Source: Planctomycetia bacterium (GTDB lineage Bacteria > Planctomycetota > Planctomycetia > Pirellulales > UBA1268). Taken from it: DNA of 64,000 nt. The notes beneath the pieces were generated by a model, which saw nothing but the letters and a program-made list of their open reading frames with translations, was not told the DNA's origin and ran no database searches. Shown here piece by piece: positions 8,110-17,994 of this stretch. Each line of letters begins with the position of its first letter. Within the stretch, counting starts at the first letter, position 1. The stretch spans positions 102,753 through 166,752 of the forward strand of contig BJHK01000005.1 of assembly GCA_014192425.1 (NCBI GenBank), written 5' to 3'. A program made the position numbers and the translations under genes.

Positions 8110-9477
8110 ATGAAGCCCGCCCCCCGCAGCACCGCTCCCATCCCGCAGGTCGTGATCGTCGGCCGCCCCAACGTCGGCAAGTCGACGCTCTTCAACTGGC
8201 TCATCGAGAAGCGGATCGCCATCGAGGATCCGACCGCCGGCGTGACCCGGGACCGGCTCGTGCAGCGAATCGTACTCGACGACCGGGTGATCGACCTCGT
8301 CGACACCGGCGGCATGGGCTTTGACGATCCCGACGGGCTGACGGCCCAGATCGACGCCCAGATCCAGGCCGGCCTCGGCCGCGCGGCGCTGGTGCTGCTC
8401 GTCGTCGACGTCCGCTCCGGCCCGCTTCCCGCCGACGTCGAGGTGGCCCGCCGGGTGCGCCGCACCGGCGCCCCGGTGCTGCTGGTCGCCAACAAGGCCG
8501 ATGATCCCCGGCTCGATCCGCAGGCCCACGATTTCTCCGCGCTCGGCTTCGGCCCGCCGCTCGTCGTCAGTGCCAAGCAGCACCGCAACCGCGGGCCGCT
8601 CGTCGACGCGATCCTCGAGCGGTTGCCCGAGGCGGCGGACGCGGCCCCGGACGAGATCGACACGCCCGAGATGAAGCTGGCGATCGTCGGCCGGCGCAAC
8701 GTCGGCAAGAGCAGCTTCGTCAACGCCCTCGCCCGCGAGGAGCGGGTGATCACCAGTCCCGTCGCCGGCACCACCCGCGACAGCGTCGACGTCCGCTTCG
8801 AGGTCGACGGCCACGGCTTCCTGGCGATCGACACGCCGGGGCTGCGGCGCACGCGCAGCCGGACCACCGACCTCGACTTCTACTCCACCCACCGGGCGCA
8901 GCGGAGCATCCGCCGGGCCGACGTCGTGCTCCTGTTCTTCGACGCCACGGAGCCGGTCGGCAGGGTCGACAAGCAGCTCGCCGAGACGATCACCGAGGAG
9001 GCCAAGCCGGTGGTGTTCGTGGTCAACAAGTGGGACCTGTACGCCGACGAGGTGGCCCGGCGCGAGTGGGTGGAGTACCTGCGCGAGCAGTTCCGGATGA
9101 TGCCCTGGGCGCCGATCGCCTTCACGACCGCGACCAAGGGGCGCAAGGCCAAGGAGGTGATCGACGTCGCCCAGCGGCTCTTCCGCCAGAGCCGGACCCG
9201 CGTTCCGACCGCCCGGCTCAACACGGTGCTCCGCGACGCGGTCGAGGCCAACCAGCCCCCCGCCGATGCCCGGGGCCGGCCGGTTCGGCTCTTCTACGCC
9301 ACGCAGGTCGAGGAGGCCCCGCCGACGATCGTGATCTCGACGAGCGCTCCGCGCAGCGTCTCGGAGACCTACCAGCGCTACCTGCACAACGCATTCAGGA
9401 AGGCACTCCCCTACCACGAGGTGCCGATCAGGATTCTCCTCCGCGGGCGGACGACGGCCGCCGCTCAGGCGGACTGA
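8110..9477 (+). CDS. der: Ribosome biogenesis GTPase Der (EngA)
   Basis: Essential tandem-GTPase that acts in 50S subunit assembly. The 455-residue protein has two G domains, with P-loops GRPNVGKST (about residue 18) and GRRNVGKSS (about 197), DTGGMGF and DTPGLRR as G3 motifs, NKAD and NKWD as G4, and a C-terminal KH-like domain containing the late block YATQVEEAPPTIVI. The start codon ATG 8110 lies about 18 codons before the first P-loop. The 3' end overlaps the convergent GTPase gene by 50 bases, leaving no space for a conventional terminator. Confidence 0.95.
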   Translation: MKPAPRSTAPIPQVVIVGRPNVGKSTLFNWLIEKRIAIEDPTAGVTRDRLVQRIVLDDRVIDLVDTGGMGFDDPDGLTAQIDAQIQAGLGRAALVLLVVDVRSGPLPADVEVARRVRRTGAPVLLVANKADDPRLDPQAHDFSALGFGPPLVVSAKQHRNRGPLVDAILERLPEAADAAPDEIDTPEMKLAIVGRRNVGKSSFVNALAREERVITSPVAGTTRDSVDVRFEVDGHGFLAIDTPGLRRTRSRTTDLDFYSTHRAQRSIRRADVVLLFFDATEPVGRVDKQLAETITEEAKPVVFVVNKWDLYADEVARREWVEYLREQFRMMPWAPIAFTTATKGRKAKEVIDVAQRLFRQSRTRVPTARLNTVLRDAVEANQPPADARGRPVRLFYATQVEEAPPTIVISTSAPRSVSETYQRYLHNAFRKALPYHEVPIRILLRGRTTAAAQAD

Positions 9478-10675
9478 CGCCGCGGCCAGCGGACACCTGC
9501 TCGACCCGCCGCACGAGTGCCGGCGTGAACGGCACCGCGTCCGAGAGCAGGTCGGGGGCGGCCGTCGTCTCCGGCACGAGCGCCGCCACGATCGCGGCTG
9601 CGAGCCGGTCGATTCCCTGGCCCGTGGCCGCGGAGGTCACGACGGCGGTCTGAGTCCCGACCGCCGGGGCGGCGGTCAGGTCCCCGCCCGCCGCGGTCGC
9701 CGGAGCGCAGCGGTCGGCCCGCAGGTCGGCCTTCGCGAGCACGTCGATCACGGGCGGCACTCCGGCCCCGACAGCCGCGCCGGCGCTGCCGCCGCAGGCC
9801 GACGAATCGCCCGCCGCCGCATCCGTTTTGCCCGGCGCCGTCACCCGGAGGATGAGGTCGACCTCCGCCTGCACTGCCAGCGCCCGGCCGATCCCGGCCC
9901 GCTCCGCGCCAGCGGCGGCTTCAACAGGCCGCAGCCCCGCCGTGTCGACCAGTTCGACCTCCCAGCCATCGAGCACGATCCGGGTGGCGACGAGGTCCCG
10001 CGTCGTGCCGGGCACGGCGGAGACGATGCTCCGGGCATGGCCGGCGAGGGCGTTCACGAGGCTGCTCTTTCCGGCATTCACCGGGCCGACGACCGCCACC
10101 CGCCACGGCGTCGTCAGCCGCAGCCCGACCCGGCTTGCCTGCAGCAGGCGGTCGCAGGCCGCCGCCACGGCCCGATCGTCGCCGGCCGCCCGCAGGCCGA
10201 CGATCCGGCCGAGCTCGCGGTCCAGGGCGCCGGCGATCTGCCTGCCGAGAATCCGTGCGGCCCGCGGCCCGCCGGCCCGGCAGATGGCGATCCGCGCCAG
10301 GTCGGCGGCAGTCACGCCGTGCCCGCCACTGTGCAGCCACGCCTCCCATGAAACCAGCGCGGCGCCGCGGTCGACGAGGCTTCCGATGATCGCCTGCGGC
10401 GCGGCGCGGCCGCCGTGGCAGTGGACTTCACAGCGGTTCGCGGCCAGCCGGGCGACCACGACATCCTCTCCCGTCTCGGCGCCCGGGCCCCGCCAGCGGC
10501 CGAAGCAGATCGCGCCGTCGGGACGTTCCGCCACCCGGCCGCCGACGGGATCAAACACCGCATCCACCATGCTGGCAGCCCCGGGGCCGGCCAGACCCAC
10601 GACGGCAAGCGCGCCCCTGCCGACGGGCGTCAGCACAGCGACCTCCACTGCCGTCGTCGGATAGAATCGGGTCAC
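9428..10675 (-). CDS. MnmE-like (TrmE) GTPase, atypical
   Basis: Related to MnmE, which with MnmG modifies the wobble uridine of tRNAs. The N-terminal folate-binding-type domain starts TPVGRGALAVVGLAGP and carries HCHGG (85-89). A G domain follows with P-loop GPVNAGKSS (197-205), a TT pair near 224 and DTAGLRP (244-250). Three things are odd: the G4 motif reads AKAD (314-317) instead of NKxD; the C-terminus lacks the Cys-x-Gly-Lys motif that MnmE needs for modification; and the protein, at 415 residues, is shorter than the usual roughly 450. No mnmG is nearby. It may be a divergent orthologue or a paralogue with another role. Its 3' end overlaps der by 50 bases. Confidence 0.8.
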   Translation of the reverse strand: MTRFYPTTAVEVAVLTPVGRGALAVVGLAGPGAASMVDAVFDPVGGRVAERPDGAICFGRWRGPGAETGEDVVVARLAANRCEVHCHGGRAAPQAIIGSLVDRGAALVSWEAWLHSGGHGVTAADLARIAICRAGGPRAARILGRQIAGALDRELGRIVGLRAAGDDRAVAAACDRLLQASRVGLRLTTPWRVAVVGPVNAGKSSLVNALAGHARSIVSAVPGTTRDLVATRIVLDGWEVELVDTAGLRPVEAAAGAERAGIGRALAVQAEVDLILRVTAPGKTDAAAGDSSACGGSAGAAVGAGVPPVIDVLAKADLRADRCAPATAAGGDLTAAPAVGTQTAVVTSAATGQGIDRLAAAIVAALVPETTAAPDLLSDAVPFTPALVRRVEQVSAGRGVSPPERRPSSARGGES

Positions 10676-10705
10676 GGGTCCTCACCCTGCTCCGGAGAAA
10701 CAACG

Positions 10706-11182
10706 ATGGCGGACTGGATCGAACCCGGCACAAAGGCACCCGACTTCACGCTGCTCGCGCACGATGGCACGAGGTTGAAATTCTCCAGCCTGCGCGGCCA
10801 GCCCGTCGTCCTGTATTTCTATCCGAAGGACGACACGCCGGGCTGCACCCGGGAGGCCTGCGGGTTCCGCGACGCCCGCGCTCCCCTGGCGAAGGCCGGG
10901 GCCGTCGTGCTGGGCGTGAGTCCGGACCTGCCGCCGAGCCACGAGACGTTCCGGGCGAAGTACCGGTTGTCGTTCACGCTCCTCTCCGATCCCGACCATG
11001 TGGTGGCGGAGAAGTACGGCGCCTGGCGGGAAAAGACGTTGTACGGCAAGAAGTCGCTCGGCATCGTCCGCAGCACCTACCTCATCGACGCGGCGGGAAA
11101 GGTGGCCCGGGTGTTCAAGGCGGTCCGTCCCGACGGGCACGCCGACAAGGTCCTGGCGGCCCTCGCCGAACTCGGGGCCTGA
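10706..11182 (+). CDS. bcp: Thioredoxin-dependent peroxiredoxin, BCP/PrxQ type
   Basis: Reduces hydroperoxides using thioredoxin. The 158-residue protein has the peroxidatic site YPKDDTPGCTREACGF with Cys47 and the PrxQ-type resolving Cys52 five residues later. The rest has the usual fold, ending in STYLIDAAGKVARVF. ATG 10706 was chosen because the domain starts directly there, with a GGAG sequence upstream. It is transcribed divergently from the MnmE-like gene, whose start is 30 bases away, so the promoters must lie close together or overlap. Confidence 0.93.
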   Translation: MADWIEPGTKAPDFTLLAHDGTRLKFSSLRGQPVVLYFYPKDDTPGCTREACGFRDARAPLAKAGAVVLGVSPDLPPSHETFRAKYRLSFTLLSDPDHVVAEKYGAWREKTLYGKKSLGIVRSTYLIDAAGKVARVFKAVRPDGHADKVLAALAELGA

Positions 11183-11371
11183 ACGGGGCGGCGCCGGGGC
11201 TCCGGCCGCGACCCACGGTCGGCGCCGTCACGACCCGCACGCCGGGTACGGTCGGCACCCGACGACGTCGACGGCCACGGCCGGGCGCCGGCCCCGCCGT
11301 CGAGACGGTGCATACTTGAAGGCTTTCACCGTCCTCCCGCCGCATCGATCAGGCCCCTCGTTCCAAGCACC

Positions 11372-11980
11372 ATGGAGAATTTCCTCGCCCGCTGTTCCGT
11401 CCTCGCCATCATCGGTGGCGGGTTCGTGGCCACGGGCGATCTGGCCGACGTCATGCGCCGCGGCAGGCACCTCGTCGAGGCCGTCGACGTGCCCGCCGCC
11501 CCGGCCGACGATGCCGCGGCGTCCGCCGGCGCGTCGGCCCCGCCCGCTGCCGCCCCCCGGGCAGCGCCCCCGCCCCGCCCGGCTGCTGCTCCGCCGGCGC
11601 CCGCGCCGACCGTCGCCGCTCCGGCTGACGATGGCCGCCAGCCCGTCGACCATCGACCGCCGGCGAACGGGCCCGACCGGATCGAGGTCGCGGGCCTGCG
11701 GGCCGGCGACCGCATCACCGTCTGGATACGGACCGCTGCGATCGGGCCGCCCCTGCGGATCGTCTGCGACGTGATCGATCCGACCGGGGGCGAGCTGCTC
11801 GTGCACGGCGGCACCGCCGGCCCACCGGCCCGCGCGACGACGCTCGCCGCGTCCGGCCGGCCGACAGGCTCCCTCGTCCGTGGCACCGCGATCCGGTTGT
11901 TGCGGATCGGCCCGGGAGGCTCGGCATCCTCCGAGCCGCTTGCCGAGGGCACGATCGTCGCCCTGGCCCGCGGCCACTAG
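11372..11980 (+). CDS. Hypothetical exported Pro/Ala-rich protein
   Basis: I do not recognise this 202-residue protein. The N-terminus (MENFLARCSVLAIIGGGFVA) looks like a short signal or anchor. Residues about 45-100 are a low-complexity Ala/Pro stretch that could span the cell wall or periplasm. The C-terminal part, about 105-200, looks folded, with beta-rich segments such as RIEVAGLRAGDRITVWI. Both strands are open here because of base composition. The plus frame is preferred for its sensible N-terminus, its ATG and its position after bcp. Moderate confidence that it is a real gene. Confidence 0.5.
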   Translation: MENFLARCSVLAIIGGGFVATGDLADVMRRGRHLVEAVDVPAAPADDAAASAGASAPPAAAPRAAPPPRPAAAPPAPAPTVAAPADDGRQPVDHRPPANGPDRIEVAGLRAGDRITVWIRTAAIGPPLRIVCDVIDPTGGELLVHGGTAGPPARATTLAASGRPTGSLVRGTAIRLLRIGPGGSASSEPLAEGTIVALARGH

Positions 11981-12014
11981 CCCCTCACGACGAGGCCGGC
12001 ATCGAGCCCGCGGT

Positions 12015-13706
<1,692 letters not shown>

Positions 13707-13918
13707 GCTGTGGGGTGCGGGGGGGCTGTTGGGGGTGTCGGGGGAAGGTCTGCGGGCCACGGTTCGGAAGCCCCGGAGTGTAACAGCCCATGCAGGGCCT
13801 CACAATCGAGCGTTTTCCCCCCGCCCCCCCAGGCTTCGTGGCCGGGGCCGAGGGGCGCGGCTTCGGCCCGGCCGACCCGGCGGCCGATGCTCAGCGAGAG
13901 GATCGTGGAGGGTGCCCG

Positions 13919-14872
13919 ATGCGTCGCCAACTGCTCCTGCTCGCCGCCTGCCTGTGCCTCGGACCGCAGACGGTTCGCGGCCAGTTCCTCGACACGCCGG
14001 CGGCCCCCGGCGGACCCGGCCTCGGCGAGGTGGCCACCCAGCGCTACCGCGTGGGCGTCGTCGTCACGGCGCAGGGGGGGCCGTGCTCAGGCATCTACGC
14101 CACCCTGCCGGTTCCGGACGACTGGCCGGAGCAGCGCGTGAAGATCGTCGAGGAGAAGGTGTCGCCCGAGGTGCGGTCGGTCCGCTACCGGACGCTCGCC
14201 GGCGGCATGAAGCAGATGGTCGTCGAGATCCCCGACATCCCCGCGGGCCGGCAGGCCCAGGTGATCGTCACCTTCGCCCTCGACCGGGCGGCGATCACCC
14301 TCCCTCCGGCCACCGATGGGCTGCGAATTCCCGCCAAGCCCGACAAGACCCTGAAGTCGTTCCTCGCGCCGAGCCCGTACATCGAGTCCCGGCATCCGAA
14401 GATCGTCGCCCTCGCCAGGGAGTCGGGCCAAGGGCTCGACGGGTGGCGAAAGGTGGAGGCGATCTACGACGCGGTTCGGGAAAAGGTGGAGTACCGCAAC
14501 GGCGAGCTCAAGGGCGCCGCACGGGCTCTCGCCGACGGCTGGGGTGACTGCGAGGAACTGACCTGCCTGTTCATCGCGGCGGCGCGGGCCGAGGGCATCC
14601 CCGCCCGCACTGTCTGGGTCGAGGGGCACTGCTATCCGGAGTTCTACCTCGTGAACGAGGCGGGCAGCGGCTGGTGGTTTCCCTGCCAGGCCGCCGGCAA
14701 CCGGGCCTTCGGCGCGATGCCCGACCGGCTGCCGATCCTGCAGAAGGGGGACAACTTCCGCGACCCGGATCGGCCCGGCAAGCCGCTCCGCTACGTGTCG
14801 GAATTCCTCAAGGGTGCGATGACCGAGGGGAGCGGCGTTCCCGACGTCAAGTGGATCCGTGAGGGGGCCTGA
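13919..14872 (+). CDS. Secreted transglutaminase-like protein
   Basis: Probable periplasmic protein of 317 residues with a cysteine-protease-fold transglutaminase core. The signal peptide is MRRQLLLLAACLCLGPQTVRG. A beta-rich domain covers roughly 35-150. The core has GWGDCEELTCLFIAAARAEG with the predicted nucleophile Cys, then ARTVWVEGHCYPEFYL with the likely His. Bacterial members are usually peptidases or of unknown role. ATG 13919 is chosen because it begins the signal peptide and follows a GGAGGG stretch. It converges on the next gene with only nine bases between the stops. Confidence 0.82.
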   Translation: MRRQLLLLAACLCLGPQTVRGQFLDTPAAPGGPGLGEVATQRYRVGVVVTAQGGPCSGIYATLPVPDDWPEQRVKIVEEKVSPEVRSVRYRTLAGGMKQMVVEIPDIPAGRQAQVIVTFALDRAAITLPPATDGLRIPAKPDKTLKSFLAPSPYIESRHPKIVALARESGQGLDGWRKVEAIYDAVREKVEYRNGELKGAARALADGWGDCEELTCLFIAAARAEGIPARTVWVEGHCYPEFYLVNEAGSGWWFPCQAAGNRAFGAMPDRLPILQKGDNFRDPDRPGKPLRYVSEFLKGAMTEGSGVPDVKWIREGA

Positions 14873-14881
14873 CCGGCGCCG

Positions 14882-15817
14882 TCACTCCGCCCCGGCGAGG
14901 ACCTCGTCGCCGATCGGCCGGCCGAACTGGTCGCGGGCCACCGGCGTGAACCAGCGAGGCACGATCGGCAGGCCGGCCGCCCGCCAGGCCGCATCGACGC
15001 GGTCCCCCGCCAGCCGCACGATCTTCTCGCGGCCCCGGCCGGTCAGCGTCGAGCGATCGGCCCACGGCGTCACCGGGCCGTCGAAGCCGGCAGCCTTGGC
15101 GTGCGCGAGCACGGCGGCCGAGTCGATCACCCCGGTTTCACCCGGCATGAGCCGCTGACCATGCACGAGTTCCCCGACCTCGGTGCCCCGCGGTGCGTCG
15201 GAGAGCCGCACTTCCACGAGCCGTTCCCGCGGCGTCTTCTCGATCACGGCCGCCGATTCACCGGCCACGTGCAGGGCCCAGGCGTCGGCCACGGCGCCGA
15301 CCCGCTCATGCGCCACGGCCACGAGGCCGAGCAGGCTCTCGTAGGTGTGGATGAACTGGTTCGCCTTCCCCTCGCGGGCCTCGGCCTCGGGGGTGACGGC
15401 GAGGCCGAGCATGATCCCGCGAGCGGCCAGGAGGTCGCCGATGGCGTGCAGGCGGGTGCGGTGGAGCTCGAAAAAATCCTTGAACGAGTGCTCGTCCGAT
15501 GCCGGGTCGATCGTCGTCACGGCCCGGAAGGCCTCGGTCGCCTCGGCGAGCTCCAGCCGCCTCGGCAGCGCCTGCATGTCCTGCTCGAACGACTTGTCGT
15601 CGGCGGAGAGCCGCACCGGCAGTTGGAACACCCCCGGTTTGAGCCGCGCGCTCACCATCAGCCGCCGCGCATGGGGGACTCCGAAAGCGTCGGCCTGCTG
15701 CTGGAAGTCGAGGATGTCGATGTCCATCGCGTCGAAGCCGAAGGAGAGCGCCAGTTCAATGAGTTCGCTGGGGCGGCCCGACAGGGGAAGACCGATGGTG
15801 CTGAGGTTGCGGAACAT
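14882..15817 (-). CDS. Sugar phosphate isomerase/epimerase-like TIM-barrel protein
   Basis: A 311-residue protein that appears to belong to the xylose isomerase-like / AP endonuclease 2 superfamily. Supporting segments are GFDAMDIDILDF near the N-terminus (usual pattern GFDGVEL), the mid-region LAARGIMLGLAVTPE, EVRLSDAPRG, GQRLMPGETGVID and the C-terminal AAGFDGPVTPWAD. Metal ligands are not all obvious, so the substrate and even catalysis are uncertain. No pathway partners adjoin it. Confidence 0.65.
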   Translation of the reverse strand: MFRNLSTIGLPLSGRPSELIELALSFGFDAMDIDILDFQQQADAFGVPHARRLMVSARLKPGVFQLPVRLSADDKSFEQDMQALPRRLELAEATEAFRAVTTIDPASDEHSFKDFFELHRTRLHAIGDLLAARGIMLGLAVTPEAEAREGKANQFIHTYESLLGLVAVAHERVGAVADAWALHVAGESAAVIEKTPRERLVEVRLSDAPRGTEVGELVHGQRLMPGETGVIDSAAVLAHAKAAGFDGPVTPWADRSTLTGRGREKIVRLAGDRVDAAWRAAGLPIVPRWFTPVARDQFGRPIGDEVLAGAE

Positions 15818-16038
15818 GCGGCGCTGAGACTCCTGAAACGCGACGAACCGGGGACACGACCGAGAGGAAGAGTATGCCCGAAGCGGCGCGCCGCCGAAAG
15901 GGGCGGCCGGGAACGCCCCCCGACGCCTTCCCGGGGCATGGTTGAATGTAGGATGAGGGGCTGGGCACCCGCATTCCAGTCACCAGCATTCCCGACCACC
16001 GCTTCTTCCCGAGGACCGCGGCACGCGGCCGGCACCCC

Positions 16039-16896
16039 ATGACCATCGTCGAGGCCGTCGTGCTGGGAGTCGTGCAGGGCCTGACGGAATTCCTTCCCGT
16101 GTCGAGTACGGCGCACCTGCGAATCCTCCCCGCCCTCGTGGGCTGGAGCGACCCCGGCGCCGGATTTTCCGCGGTCATCCAGTGCGGCACGCTCGTCGCG
16201 GTGCTGGCCGCGATGCGCCGCGACGTGGCCGGGCTTGCCACCGGTCTCGTCGCCGGGCTACGCAACGGGCGGCCGCTGGCGGATCCCGAGTCGCGGGCGG
16301 CGATCCTCATCGTGCTTGGCACCCTGCCGATCGTGATCGCCGGCTTCCTCGCCCGCGACCTGATCCGGACGAGGCTGCGCGACCTGCACGTGGTGACCGC
16401 GGCCCTGCTCGTCGCCACGGCGCTGATGGCCGTCGCGGAACTCGCCGCGGCGTGGCGGGCCCGACGCGGCCGGACGGGCCGCGACGGCCTGGCGGGGGTC
16501 CGGCTGACGGACGGGATCGTGATGGGGTTCGCCCAGGCGCTGGCCCTCGTACCCGGCACGTCGCGCAGCGGCGTCACGATCTCCTCCGGCATGCTCGCCG
16601 GACTCGATCGCGCGACCGCCGCCCGGTTCTCCTTTCTACTCTCGCTCCCCGCGGTCGCCGCGGCGGGCCTGTTGGAGGCCTGGCAGCAGCGCCGCGAGAT
16701 CTTCGGCACGCCGGCGGACGCCAGCGCCGCGCTGATCGGCACGCTGGCGGCGTGCGTCGTCGGCTACGCCTCGATCCGCTGGCTGCTGCGGCTGCTCACC
16801 AGCCACACGCTCTGGCCCTTCATCCTCTACCGGATCGCGGTCGCCGCCCTGCTCGCCTGGTCGCTGCAGGCCGGCCTCGTGCCCGCTGCCGGCTGA
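16039..16896 (+). CDS. uppP: Undecaprenyl-diphosphatase UppP (BacA family)
   Basis: Membrane phosphatase that regenerates undecaprenyl phosphate for peptidoglycan and polysaccharide export and gives some bacitracin resistance. The 285-residue protein has the two family motifs, GLTEFLPVSSTAHLRI (about 13-28) and PGTSRSGVTISSGMLAGLDR (about 174-193), in a multi-helix hydrophobic protein of normal length. It is followed 21 bases later by the endonuclease/exonuclease/phosphatase gene. It complements uppS in the same window. Confidence 0.95.
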   Translation: MTIVEAVVLGVVQGLTEFLPVSSTAHLRILPALVGWSDPGAGFSAVIQCGTLVAVLAAMRRDVAGLATGLVAGLRNGRPLADPESRAAILIVLGTLPIVIAGFLARDLIRTRLRDLHVVTAALLVATALMAVAELAAAWRARRGRTGRDGLAGVRLTDGIVMGFAQALALVPGTSRSGVTISSGMLAGLDRATAARFSFLLSLPAVAAAGLLEAWQQRREIFGTPADASAALIGTLAACVVGYASIRWLLRLLTSHTLWPFILYRIAVAALLAWSLQAGLVPAAG

Positions 16897-16917
16897 GAAC
16901 GCCCGTCGTCACATCCC

Positions 16918-17943
16918 ATGCACGCCATCCCTCACCCATCTGTGCCCCCCTCCCCGGCCGGTTCCCGGCAGCCCGCCGACGGCCGTGGCCGCCGGCTCGA
17001 CCTGCTGGCAGCCGGGTTGCTCGGCGTCACGATGGCGGGGTGGTGCGGCCGCTGGCACTGGATCCCCGAACTCGCCGGCCACTTCAGCTGGTACTGGCTG
17101 TGCAGCGCGACGGCCGGACTCGTCGCAGCGCTCGTCATCGGTCGCCGGCGGGCCCTGCTCCCCCTCGTCGCGGCGCTGGCGCTCAATGCCTGGCCACTCG
17201 CCCCCTACTGGCTGCCCGTGGCGGGGCCAGGGGCCGCCGGCTCGGCCCGCGCCGCGGCCGGCGCGGATGCCGCTCCGACGGGCAGCGTCTCGATCGTCTC
17301 GCTCAACCTCCTCGCCTCGAACCGGAACGTGGACCGCGTCGTCGCGTACCTCCGGGACCGCAACGCCGACCTCGTCGGCCTCCTCGAAGTCGATGACTTC
17401 TGGGCACACGCGATCGCCGGCCTCGCCGATCGCTACCCGCACCGGCTCGTCGTGCCCCGGGACGACAACTTCGGCATCGCCCTCCTCTCCCGGCTGCCGC
17501 TCGACGCGGTGCGCGAAGCCGAGTTCGGCGGGGCGACCGTGCCGACCATCGTCGCCGACGTCCGCCATCCCGGCGGCGACTTCACCTTCATCGCCACCCA
17601 TCCCCTGTCGCCGATCCGTGCCGACTGGTCGAGGCTGCGCGATGCACAGCTCCGGGCGATCGCCGACTTCGTCGCGGCCGCGGACCGCCCGTGCATCGTC
17701 GCCGGCGACTTCAATGCCACGCCGTGGTCCCCCATCGGCCGGGAGTTCGCGGCCCGCAGCGGTCTCTGCGACACGGCCCTCGGCCGCGGCCTGCAGGCGA
17801 CGTGGAACGCCAGGGTGTGGATGCCGCGGATTCCGATCGACCACGTCTACGCGCCGGCCCGCACCACGGTCGTCCGCCGCGGCATCGGCCCCGACGTCGG
17901 TTCCGACCACCTTCCGGTCGAGGCTGAGATCGTCCTGCCCTGA
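16918..17943 (+). CDS. Membrane-anchored endonuclease/exonuclease/phosphatase family protein
   Basis: Of 341 residues, the first 100 or so contain about three hydrophobic helices and the rest is an EEP domain. Catalytic signatures are SIVSLNLLASN at the domain start, GLLEVDDFW with the metal-binding Glu, FIATHPLSP, VAGDFNATPWSP with the Asp-x-Asn pair, and GSDHLPVEAE with the final Asp-His. Membrane-anchored EEP proteins of this layout are common and poorly characterised; the substrate could be DNA, a phospholipid or a phosphodiester. Possibly co-transcribed with uppP. The family A repeat begins seven bases after the stop. Confidence 0.85.
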   Translation: MHAIPHPSVPPSPAGSRQPADGRGRRLDLLAAGLLGVTMAGWCGRWHWIPELAGHFSWYWLCSATAGLVAALVIGRRRALLPLVAALALNAWPLAPYWLPVAGPGAAGSARAAAGADAAPTGSVSIVSLNLLASNRNVDRVVAYLRDRNADLVGLLEVDDFWAHAIAGLADRYPHRLVVPRDDNFGIALLSRLPLDAVREAEFGGATVPTIVADVRHPGGDFTFIATHPLSPIRADWSRLRDAQLRAIADFVAAADRPCIVAGDFNATPWSPIGREFAARSGLCDTALGRGLQATWNARVWMPRIPIDHVYAPARTTVVRRGIGPDVGSDHLPVEAEIVLP

Positions 17944-17949
17944 AAAACA

Positions 17950-17994
17950 GGGTGCGGGAGCGAATGTCGCTCCGCGACATCCGCTCCCGTCCCC
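17950..17994. repeat. Palindromic intergenic repeat, family A, copy 2
   Basis: Imperfect inverted repeat of about 20-bp arms with three mismatches and a short centre. The right arm (complement) begins GGGGACGGGAGCGGATGTCG, matching copy 1 at 8036-8078 over the core GGGGACGGGAGCGGAT. It fills the gap between two convergent genes, and its right edge coincides with the TAG stop of the sigma-54 regulator (17994-17996). Confidence 0.8.

Noticed and set aside
5649-8867. A 1072-codon minus-strand frame opposite the oxidoreductase, ald, mtnA and der
   Set aside because: It crosses four recognisable genes and their gaps, has Arg/Gly/Asp-rich composition typical of antisense frames and no domain.
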